This document shows positions 12,252 through 22,480 of a stretch of DNA of 64,000 nt, one piece after another. A program made the position numbers and the translations under genes. Source of the stretch: Mixophyes australis (Eukaryota > Chordata > Amphibia > Anura > Limnodynastidae); NCBI GenBank assembly GCA_036250195.1, contig JAVHZZ010000009.1, positions 98,462,271-98,526,270 of the forward strand. Direction: 5' to 3'. Positions within the stretch are counted from its first letter, which is position 1. Every line of letters begins with the position of its first letter. Under the pieces are notes generated by a model. It had not been told where the DNA came from and searched no databases. It saw only the letters and a program-made list of their open reading frames with translations.

Positions 12252-15200
12252 TTACTAACTAATGTCTCTTGCTTAGTGTTCCTTTCATGATACACTTTGT
12301 GACCAAATAGTATATAAGGTAGATCAACAGTTTAAACTTTAACCCCTCACAAAGCATCTTATCTCCAAACAAAATATTTTTCTTTTATAATGCAATAGAG
12401 CTATAAATAAAGTGCTCCAACGAGCCAAAGATCCTATCTAACTTTTTATGGTGCATTTACTGTTTCATGTTTTCTTAATGTCCGTTGTAAATACTGAGTC
12501 CATTTGAACATTAATTCTCCTGCACTGTTTCATCAGTTTTAAGTTTATTTGTATTTTCAACATGATATAAAGGAACCCAGGCTAGGAAAGAATTGCAGCC
12601 ATCTAGTAATAAATAAATCTGTTCTTTGAAAAAGCTATAAAGATATTAATGAGTAATAAACAAGATGGATAGAACTAGAGAGCCAATTCCAGGGACGACA
12701 TTACATTTAAAAATAAGAAAATATTATGTTATATAAAATATCTATACACACATAAGCACACAGACAAGCACTTTAAAAATCCAAGAGAAAAAAAATGGAT
12801 TTCAATATGTCTTTATTTAATACAAAGTTGTTAAATAAAATAGAAAAAACAACAAGCTGGAACGAAAGTGTATTTTAAATTAATTTGTATACAATATAAA
12901 TTCATTTTTAAAAAAACTGTGGGTTTTCTTTCATATTTTAACATTTATATTTTACAAGAGACTAGACAGCATAGTTACTTCAGTTCTTTGAGCAAAGGTC
13001 CAGGGGGGAAGATACAACAGCATTTCAGCTTTTCTGCATGTTCTTTGACAGTAATGACTAAAATTGTAGTATTTTAGGGAGATTTATTATCCATTGTTCC
13101 ACGATCGCAAATCATCCAACAAAGTGAATGGTAGGAGATTTTTCCTGTCTCTAAAGCTATGTAAACACTATAGAAAATGTCTTGAGATGCAATTTCTGTA
13201 ATGATTTTACCAACTACTGAAAGTTCCGATGAGCATGGCGATTCAAGCGTACACACCTACACATTTTACCTTCAGATTTGTGATCTTCATCTCTCATAAT
13301 CATCTGTTGAAAAGATCGTGACTTTGTACACTCTGTAGATAAATGCCTTCAATGCTGGTTCTGAGTGCATACACACTTCCACATTTGCCCGACTTCATTC
13401 CATCGATGATCATGATTTTTAGAAAGTTTCTAAAACTCAATCAACAGATGCGTAGTGCTTTGATACGATAAAACATGATTGTGGGAGTGTATACACTGAT
13501 GCAATTATCGTGCAGATCACATGATAAACAACTGTTTGGTCAGATATGCATGAGTGTGCTTCCAGCTTTATGCTGAAATACATTCATATTTAATCAGATT
13601 GGACCATTGCACAGATCTGCAACGGTCAGTTTTATAAGTGACAATATTAGTTGACCAAAGTTTGGACAGCAGAGGTGTAAATACATTAACTGTATAATTT
13701 TGATGCTTCTTTCCACTGCACAATAAACTTCTTATATCACATTAAGCTTATCACTCTAATAATTAAATAGACACATGGACAGAGATATGAATTTGGCAAA
13801 AAGGTCACAGTTTTAATTATAATTCAAGAGCAAAATGCGAGTTCAGCTAAACAGAATACTAAATCAAACAAGAGGATGGCCAACTGTCTCGGAATCCACT
13901 AAAACATTGGATATCATCCTTTAACTGAATGGCTGGTGTTTAACCTGGCATCAGAGAAACAACTTCCTTGCTGGACTCGCAATGACATGTCCTCACAAAC
14001 GAGTCAAGGGTGCTCCACAAAAAGCTCCATGAACCAAAGTACATTGGAGAGAAATAACCTGAGGCCAGTCAACGAAAGCAACTTGTATTAGCCGCTGACC
14101 CCAATGCTTCTTGCCATGCTGTCTTCCTTTAATTAATGCACAGCCGCCACACAAGTGACCGAACCAAACCCCCCTATTTCCAATAATTCAAATCAATGGA
14201 GAGCCGTAACCCCTCATCTGTAAGGTGAACCACATCATGGCTGAACAAATGAGCCTGGACTCAAATCATTAGGGGTGCTTAATTACCACTCCCTCGAGCT
14301 CCTTAACAAAATTGTCAGTGGAACTGTTCAGACTTTTCAGCATCTGCCTCATAATGAATTCACTCCAATTTTTACAACAAATATGTTGGGAGGGCCTTGA
14401 ATCTCATCTTCTGAGGCTAACATGGCCATAAGATCTAGCCATCATTAACCTCTCTTACTCAACCAATGAATTTCAACGGGTTGGGGAAAAGATGACTACT
14501 CATGGGGCCATATAGTGCCTGGACACCTAGAACACAAATAAATAACCCATCACCTATATTTGTACCTTCACTCTGTGCACACCTGCATATGAAACACCTT
14601 TATGTCGTCCTGACAAAAAATAAATAAAACCAACCAGCAAGAGTCACCAAGTACAATAAGAAGAATGGAAAATTGCCGAAACCCATGAAGGTAAAAAAAC
14701 ATAAAAAACCTCAGAGGCACGTAACTAATCAGACCTTTGTCTGGGGTAAAAATAGGAAATAATCCCTTTATGCCCTCACTTAAAGTGACAAGCAGCAAAG
14801 CTTTGGGTTACTGAGGGTGTGGGTCAGGCATTTTACTTTCCAGTGGTCTTGATATGTTTCTTGTAGAATTAGACTTCCAGCTCCCTAAGTGTTTTTTTGC
14901 TTTGATGGAAGACCCATCTAAAGTTGTATCAGTAATCGCCCCTATCCTAAATTAATGGGTGCCATAGTTTTTCAGGACTAAGATGATAAATTCAGTGGAC
15001 CGCTTAAATATTGCTCCAGACTAATGTAGTCTTGGGAGAGAAATAAATTGGCAACAAGCCATGCAACCACTACCTACGGTCTAACAGCTAGAACCTTTTT
15101 TCCTCAGGCAACAGGACATATGGTTGGGTCTGCATGTGAAGCAATGGAGACCCCACACCCATCACCTAAATGGTCTGTATTAGACCCCTGAATTTCAGGC

Positions 15201-15401
15201 AAACAGCGAGAATCTCTGCACTAGATCTATCTATGAATACCATTGTTTGAGTTGACCACCCGATTGTAAATCTATGAATCTCTAATGGTAACCATTCGGT
15301 TAAGTTCAACATTTTTATAGTCACAGTGAGTATAACGGTATAGATTCCCAAAAGCTTAAGAGAAGACAAGAGTTATATTATGTTGCACAAATACTAAAGA
15401 A
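12252..15401. other. Unassigned interval
   Basis: About 3 kb without a recognisable gene, RNA gene or complete transposon. 13070-13560 has ATCG-rich, GTGTACAC-type motifs suggesting a decayed DNA transposon, but I cannot define ends. Confidence 0.35.
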
Positions 15402-16340
15402 CAAAAAGACAGTTGCCAGCACTTATCCTTTTCACTGCATATCTGTGTGTGTTTAGCAAAATGAAAACATAAGGTATTATTTCATATTTTGATCAAAAAA
15501 TTCAAGCCTGCATCCCAGCATCAAGGGAACCTCATTATATGCAGGTCCTACACTGACCTATATGCTTTGAACACCATTAAAATGCAGTTAAAATCAGATG
15601 CACTCACCTCCCAGGTATAGGGGTTTACATCTAGCAAGGGCTGGCTTGTAAGCCACACCCAAATGTGCCTTAAATAGGCTTGATGGACAGCTGCTATGAC
15701 AAAAAGGCAATATTTTGAAACAAAACCAGAGAAAAACAAGCCTGCACTCAGTATATACCACATTTTATATGGTACCAGCTGCTTGGCAATGCCCGCGCCC
15801 GGTATATCCCATATTGTATGTGGTACCAGCTGCATGGCAATATAAATGCCCGAATATGTATACAAAACAAAAAGACAGTTGCCAGCGCTTATCCTTTTCA
15901 CTGCATATCTGTGTATGTCTAGCAAAATGAAAACATGAGGTATTAGTTCATATTTTGATCAAAAGATTTAAGCCTGCATCCCAACGTCAAGGGAACCTCT
16001 TTATATGCAGGTCCTACACTGACCTATATGCTTTGAACACCATTAAACTGCAGTTAAAATCAGATGCACTCACCTCCCAGGTATAGGGGTTTACATCTAG
16101 CAAGGGCTGGCTTGTGAGCCACACCCAAATGTGCCTTAAATAGGCTTGATGGACAGCTGCTATGACAAAAAGGCAATATTTTGAAACAAAACCAGAGGAA
16201 AACAAGCCCACGCTCGGTATATCCCACATTTTATATGGTACCAGCTGCTTGGCAATAAGCCCGTGCTCGGTATATCCCATATTGTATGTGGTACCAGCTG
16301 CATGGCAATATAAATGCCGAAATATGTATACAAAACAAAA
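15402..16340. repeat. Two-copy tandem repeat of a ~466-bp unit
   Basis: Copy 1 (about 15402-15867) and copy 2 (about 15868-16340) are nearly identical and both begin after ACAAAACAAAAAG. Each unit holds a smaller pair of ~50-bp sub-repeats with GTACCAGCTGC and GGTATATCCC. The frames of 125 and 142 codons on the minus strand are the same sequence read through each copy and carry no known domain. Family unknown. Confidence 0.8.
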
Positions 16341-16783
16341 AGCGCGGACTTGCCATGTATTAGCTGTAGAATTACCACAGTTATCCAAGGAACGGGTGGA
16401 GTGATCAAGTGAACCATAACTGATTTCATGATCCAAGGACAATTCCCTCTTGCACCACTTTTCTTTGCTGACACAGCTGTGTGGCAGTGTTACCTAGAAG
16501 TGCTAGGAACTGCCGTGTGTTTGAGTCATTGCTCTGTCGCTTAGCATCCAGCCAGGTCGCTGCAGTCTTTGTTTGAAAGTGTATGAAAATAATATTGTGA
16601 CCTGTGAGGTTGTCAAAATTGACTGGAAATGACTTGAAATTAGTGCTATTGAGTTTAATAATAATAATAATGTAGGGGGGGGGGGGGGGAAGCAAAAATA
16701 TGTTATTTTAGCAAAAAAAATAGGGATTATAGAAAAAAAATCAGGATCCAAAACCAGAACACGGGGGTCACTGAACATCTCTA
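16341..16783 (-). mobile_element. hAT element end carrying an 18S rRNA-like insert
   Basis: The right end (ACGGGGGTCACTGAACATCT then CTA) is the same terminus, with few changes, as the right end of the intact hAT at 58600-58622, so this is one end of a related non-autonomous element. Inside are an (AAT)n run, a G-run (16676-16690), the GGAAATGACTTG block shared with 12115-12251, and the 18S-like stretch annotated separately. The left end is not a hAT terminus: it abuts the 466-bp tandem repeat at the sequence AAAAAG. Confidence 0.6.
16345..16425 (-). pseudogene. 18S rRNA-derived fragment
   Basis: On the minus strand the order is ATCAGTTATGGTTCAC, then CTTGGATAACTGTGGTAATT, then CTACAGCTAATACATGGCAA. 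These are the conserved blocks near the 5' end of eukaryotic 18S rRNA (helices around the GTGGTAATTCTAGAGCTAATACATG region), in the right order and spacing. The variable segment between blocks one and two is diverged and shorter than in vertebrate 18S. It is only about 80 nt, so it is a captured or retro-copied piece, not a functional rRNA gene. Confidence 0.65.
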
Positions 16784-17199
16784 CTTAATATTTAAGCTCA
16801 TATGTATACACACAAACATGTTGCATTTAAGTCCATTTGGCTATAGGGGCCTCTCTTGTCATAGCTATGAATCTTTTATAGATTCATAATAAAAGGTTTT
16901 TAATTGTATTTTGGGTACTTTTAGATGGATTTAGGACTTTTCCCTATTTCAAAAGCCCACCCTGCTGTTGATAGCTTTCAGTGGATTTATAGATTATGGT
17001 GCCCTGGGTCATTCTAGAAGATGACATACCCACCCCCACCCCTGAAAATAAATTTGCTATTGCTGTCTTAATCACACAGGTTTGGATTTGTGGAAAGACC
17101 TCATAGGTTCTGGGGTGACACAATTACAGGTCACATCTTGTTTTTACATGTATGCCAGCTAGCATCAACAATCAATGATCATTTAATCACATGTAGAAT
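16784..17199. other. Unassigned interval
   Basis: No recognisable feature in about 400 bp. Confidence 0.4.
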
Positions 17200-18548
17200 C
17201 ACGGCCAGTGCAAGGTTTCTCTGTGCTTTAGGCAAAGATTAAGCCTCCCATTCCTCCTCTGAAATTAACAACTTGTAAAATTAAAATAATAACTGTTTCC
17301 TTCTCTTTGCTGGCATGGAAAGATTACAGTACAGATGCACTGATGTCCAGATGCACTGATGTCCAGATGTACTGATGTTTGATGCAGAACGCAGTTCAGG
17401 CCTCGCTGCTGCACAGGAGTAAACACAGGATTTCTAGAAGGGGTTCCAAATGTTAGATTTCAGAACAAAGCAATAAAACTTGTCACAAGAAGTAGGCAAC
17501 AGACACTCTATTTACTAACCCTATACATACTGATCACTATACACAGGTCTCACACATCAATATTACACACCTGGTACACACTGACTTGCTTTCTGCCCTG
17601 AATGGTAAGTGGTCATCATTTTAAAGAATTAATTAAGTTTAGTTGAACGGAACAACCCCTGCCCTTCCTCCCTTTCTTTCAACACGAATTCTATATGCTA
17701 ATTGGTACACATGCGATAAAGATATATAGTGGGGAAGATACTAAGGGGTATATTTACTAAACCACGGTTTTGAAAAAGTGGAGATGTTGCCTATAGCAAC
17801 TAATCAGATACTAATTATCAGTTATTTAGTACAGTCTACAAAATGAAAGCTAGAATCTGATTGGTTGCTATAGGTAACATCTCCACTTTTTCAAGCCTGC
17901 AGTTTAGTAAATATACCCCAAGAGTCTAGAAAGAATATATATTGCCAGGTCTCAATATAGGAATAATGGAAGTATTTAATAGATTCCTATTGGATTCCAA
18001 TAGAACATTGTAAGGAACTATATTTGATATTTGCAGACAATTTCATTTCAAAATGCCGCCCAGGCCTCTAGCTTTTCTCACACGCTCCCTGCCCACCATC
18101 TTTTCGCTTCCAAGTTACCCTCTACCCACCAGCTTTTTTCTCACATGCTATTGTGCCTGCCAACTGTCTAACAGATGCTACCCTGACTACAACTTTTGCC
18201 TCACATAATCCTTTGCCTACCAGATGTCTCTCCCATTCAACCCTCTGATCACCAGCTTTTCTCACACATGCCCACCACATTACCCCTTCTTCTTACCTGA
18301 TTTTCCTCCTGTGCTGTCAGCTACACAAGAATGTTTGCATCAACCTGCCTCCACAGTGTAACGTGACTGCAGTAGTCACATGACACAGAGTTACAGATGC
18401 AGAGCAGCAGGAAGGAACGCACATGCTGCTATGTCACTGTAGCTTCCAAGATGGCAGCTTTCTATTATAACTTTCAAGTGCCCCTTGTACCTCTTCATTG
18501 TGGAGATGCAGGTGGGACGTCCTACTAGGCAGCTGCCTAATGGGCCTG
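17200..18548. mobile_element. Non-autonomous hAT-like element (~1.35 kb) with a nested MITE
   Basis: The left end CACGGCCAGTGCAAGG and right end CTAGGCAGCTGCCTAATGGG then CCTG match the style of the element at 52314-52754 (CAGGGCCGGTGC / CTAGGCAACTGCCTAA). The flanks TGTAGAAT (17192-17199) and GATAGAAT (18549-18556) agree at 6 of 8 positions, as an aged 8-bp duplication would. No transposase is present. The MITE at 17745-17919 lies inside and inserted later. Confidence 0.45.
17745..17919. mobile_element. Palindromic MITE, GGGGTATATTTACTAAA ends
   Basis: Near-perfect inverted repeat along its whole ~175 bp. Left and right halves carry the complementary blocks TGTTGCCTATAGCAAC and GTTGCTATAGGTAACA. 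It is a sister copy of the MITE at 48295-48469. It encodes nothing and would fold into a long hairpin. Confidence 0.8.
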
Positions 18549-19276
18549 GATAGAATGAGCTTGTTTACACATGATGCAAGGGATTTGGCAGGGTCTGGGG
18601 TCACGCAGGTCTATGTTAATGAGGCCTAGGGGGTATGCAGCACAAAAGCGTGGCATGTAAAGGGGGAAATAATAAATTCACACCTCACAAATGAATAACT
18701 GGAAACAGGGAACAAAGAAATACACCAAAGAAAGTATATGGAAATTATAATATAATAAATATCCCAAAACAGTACACGGGACTCTGAGAACTCCAGGATA
18801 GAAATAAAAAATCCCTGGATTATCCTGTCAGGTATATTCATTGTAAATGGGTGTAAATTCATGCAATAATAGCATGTGTCAGGGTGTTGCAGGAAACTAT
18901 TAAAACGCTCAGTCTTTAGCTGAAAATAATCTAAAATAGAATCCTTCATAGCCTAAACAGGCTGATCACAGACTGCGTCTCCTTAGGTCAGCTAATCAAT
19001 AATGTTATCAATAATTTCAAACAGTTTAAATACTGATATGATATGAGAACATTCCAAGATATATCTTACCTGCCAGAAGAAAAAATATTTTGTAAACTGA
19101 TCATGTTTGTCACATAAAATACTGAATTTTACTGTAAAATGTCTTGGCATGTATAAAAATGTATGGTTGTTATACTAACTACAATAATAATATTTATTTT
19201 CATGTTTTTGCTTTTATAAGTGAAATCTTGTTTCTTATCTCTGGAATATTATTTTGCTTTCCTGCCAATTTGTGAG

Positions 19277-19339
19277 ATGGCATTTATCCCAGAAAATGTA
19301 AAAGTGGGGCCAGGCAGAAGTGCTGAATATTCAATCCAG
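19277..19339 (+). other. Weak candidate exon (63 nt)
   Basis: An open stretch (peptide MAFIPENVKVGPGRSAEYSI plus Q) is preceded by a pyrimidine-rich tract ending in GTGAG and followed directly by a strong GTGAGT splice donor (19340-19345). The length is exactly 21 codons. I do not recognise the peptide. Composition is non-repetitive, but such exon-like strings arise by chance in 64 kb. Confidence 0.2.
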
Positions 19340-20245
19340 GTGAGTTTAAACTGCTATTTCCAGAAGTAAAGAATCTAGAAACTAGTAAGTCTGCTAAAAT
19401 CAACCCATGTTTTCATTAGTAAACATCAAAAGAGGCCATAAAGATTTAACAAGATAATGAATACTCATTTACATTTATTTATAAAACATTTTTATATGGG
19501 AATATATTGTAACTGTTACGACTAGCATCTCAAATGTGAACTCCTAAAAATAGGCAGAAGTCTTCGCCTATTGTAGACGCTTTTCCTGTAGAGCTAGTAT
19601 TTCTCACAGGTACTTGAAGGCCCCCAGGTATTTAACTCGTAAGTCGTAGTAGCTGATGTTTAGAGACAGCAACACCAGAGGTAGCAGAGTACTGGTAGCT
19701 AGGAGCCAGCTCCTCTTTGGGTCCCAGATTCTCTCCTCTCCTGTCATGTAAAAGGGTAAAGGGTAGAGCTGCAGGGGAACTGTATTGTGATACATTCCAG
19801 GGCTCCTCAAAGCAGTTAACACTAGAAACCAGTTACCACAGTGTCCTGAACTTACTCCTAAAGGCTTTAAAGTAGAAAGTGTCACGAAAAGCGTTGTGGG
19901 CTTTAGACGAGGGACGATGCCGTCTAAGTGCCAATTTGGTAAGGAGAGGCGCACCCCGCAAGTGGAAAATGGAATATATAAATGTGTCTCAAGGAGGGGA
20001 ATTCACAGTGAAGTGATACCTGGAAGTAAAATGGGTGTGAGCTCTGGGAAGAAGAGAGCAGATCACAGCCCAGTATTGAAAAAGGTCCCAAAGAAAGGAA
20101 TGAAACCAGTGCACCCAGGGGAAGGGATTTCTGGGATGCAGGACTGTGGCAGTGTCCACAGGATGGCGATATCAACGTGTTGCACCACCCCACCACAATG
20201 CAGCAGATTTTGGATTAATAGGATGAAGAGTACCCAAAGATTATT

Positions 20246-20422
20246 ATGTGGAAAGGAGTCAGCCTAGAGGAGAAATTGGAGAACCTGTTGGATGTGTTCC
20301 TAATATTGAAAGAGGAAGCAAGTGCCTTTAATTTTCGGGATGAACCAGAAAGGGGCCGAGTTTACAGAAGCTTTTTGTACTATGCAAAATCTGGCCAAGG
20401 GAAAATCCAGTTACAACAATAA
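20246..20422 (+). pseudogene. Short protein-like relic, unknown
   Basis: A 58-codon frame beginning MWKGVSLEEKLENLLDVF has balanced, globular-protein-like composition. A second in-phase-looking fragment (LLKDQENPINTFSAYRKWML) lies about 250 bp downstream with stops between. Together they suggest a decayed gag-like or other retroelement gene, but I match no family and no zinc knuckle or catalytic motif is visible. Confidence 0.25.
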
Positions 20423-21739
20423 TCAGCAGTAGCCATATGAAATGTCATTGACAACCAATATAGCGGACATCACAGACAAAAATGGACTGTTACAGCACTG
20501 GAGCATTACTGATGAACCCCTGAAAATGTACTAATAGAATCTGTCCCATTAGCTGATTCTTCAGATCCTCTAGAGACATTGAGTATGGATTAGTTGATAG
20601 TGGAATGCCAGATCTGGGGTGTACCGTACCTGTACTGCACACATAGGGATATCCTCAAATGCCTTTTAAAGGATCAGGAGAATCCAATCAATACCTTTAG
20701 TGCCTATAGGAAATGGATGCTCACTTTAGGTCCCCACATACCACTCTGTGAACACTGAAATGTGGCAAGATCAATGTTATAGAATGAATACTGAAAAATG
20801 TCACATAAAATATCTTTTGTCACATTCTAAAAAAAGGCTGCTCAGTCTGTTAATTAGGGGGAAGTAAATCGCAGTGGATTATACACACTGCCAAAGCTAC
20901 CATCTTGGGGGAGGCTGGAGAAGAACTGCTTGGTGAGGATGTTGTACCTCTGACTACTCAGAAAGTATAATGATAAATCCTCCCATTTGGTGACTTGGAT
21001 GGAAAAGAGCTAACATACATACAGGAGTACATAAATATACATACAGGGGCATCCACAAGTAATTTGGGGGAGGGACAGAGGATTCCCCAGCAGCAAACAC
21101 TTAATGGAGCCCCTACATTTGCCTGCCACTAGGCAGCTGTTCCTTGAGAGTTTGGAGGAGGGGGGATTGGATCATTGCCAGAATCAACCGGACAAGGAGC
21201 CCCAACATTTTCCTGCCCCTTGGCAGTTTTTACTCGAGTATGTGGGGGAGAGGTGCATGGTCTCCAGAAACAGAGTACATGCCAAGGGACTATTTGCAGT
21301 TGGGCATTTGAGGGTGGACAAGGCACCCAAGGGATGGTGGACTACAACTTTTCTACCAAAGATGTGTGCACAGGAGTGGTCCAGTTTTATTGCTGTCTCA
21401 TCTTATGCCACAGGGCAGCATATAGCCAGACTCCATCTGGGAAGAATGATATGCCCACACTAATAGGACCCTGGTAGGAGATCAAGGAACTGTGTACTGC
21501 TGTCTACCTTACCATCAGACACAGGTGAAATCACAGCAGGTCAGAGACTTTTAACTTGTGGGAGTAAGGTTTACTTGGGGCAAGTGAGTCACTGGGGAAC
21601 AAGGGCTAAAAAAGTGGGGATGGTATATGTGATGAAACGAGATTGAAAACACCTTAACCAGCCTATCCCTCGTTTCACACAATATGTGGATTATAATATG
21701 TACTTGTTATAGCCATGTTTTTTTTCCCCAGCTCACCAG

Positions 21740-22480
21740 AATGTTATTGCGTCTCTATGAGACAAGAATGGATAAATTATATTTGACAGGAAGGGAATTA
21801 CGGATCTCCTTTGGTCTTTTTATACTAATCTCTACACTCAAGAAAACATATACTTTCTAAACAAGCAAAAGTTTTGGGACAATATCTCTTTACTCCAGAT
21901 TTCAGCTTTAGAGGCAACATAACTTATTCACACTAGAGGAAGTAAAACAAGTAATCAAATCATTAAAATCCATGAAAGCTCCTTGCCCAGACAGAATGTC
22001 GGGAGAATTTATAAAATACTGCAGGTATATAAATGTTTAAAGTATTTTTTTAATGACATATTAATAAAAAATCTCTTACTGTTACATTTTAATTTGGCAT
22101 TGATTAAATTGCTACCTAAACCAGGACGTGATCTAGAGAAACCATCATCTTATCACCCTATATCATTGCTCAATGTAGATTATAAAATCTTCACAAATTT
22201 GTTAGCTGAACTCTTAAAAGTGATGTTACCACATATTATCCATCCTGATCAGACAGGATTCATTTGGGGAAGACATTCAGTGCCAAATGTTCGCAAAGTC
22301 TTGACAGTAATACAACATTTAAGGTCCTCTGGAACTCAGACCAAGCTATTGTTTTATCTTTAGATGCTGAAAAAGCTTTCAACCTAATCACATGAGAGCA
22401 TATGTTTGAGACATTGGTTTGGGTTTCCTGATGATTTTGTACGTAAAGTACAAACACTTTACGACTGAGATGTCCTGGCC
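21740..22480 (+). pseudogene. L1/Tx1-type LINE ORF2 reverse-transcriptase fragment
   Basis: The translated region contains LLPKPGRDLEKPSSYHPISL then LNVDYKIFTNLLAELLK and HPDQTGFIWGRHS, the conserved first RT blocks of L1/Tx1 ORF2. After a frameshift near 22363 follows LDAEKAFN, the block holding the first catalytic Asp. The piece stops well before the Y/FADD block, so RT is incomplete, and several stops and shifts make it non-functional. Endonuclease and C-terminal regions are absent. The family call rests on the RPISLLNVDYKI and HPDQTGFI motifs, which favour L1/Tx1 over L2/CR1. Confidence 0.85.

Larger units (their letters stand above)
18557..21739. other. Mostly unassigned interval with possible coding relics
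   Basis: No complete element is definable. 19560-19960 is LTR-like in composition but lacks recognisable ends. Two protein-like stretches occur at 20246-20422 and about 20665-20757. A pair of diverged ~60-bp direct repeats (GAGCCCCTACATTTGCCTG and GAGCCCCAACATTTTCCTG) lies at 21110-21250. Confidence 0.35.

Noticed and set aside
16345..16425. Functional ribosomal RNA gene
   Set aside because: Only about 80 nt, diverged, and embedded in a transposon end.
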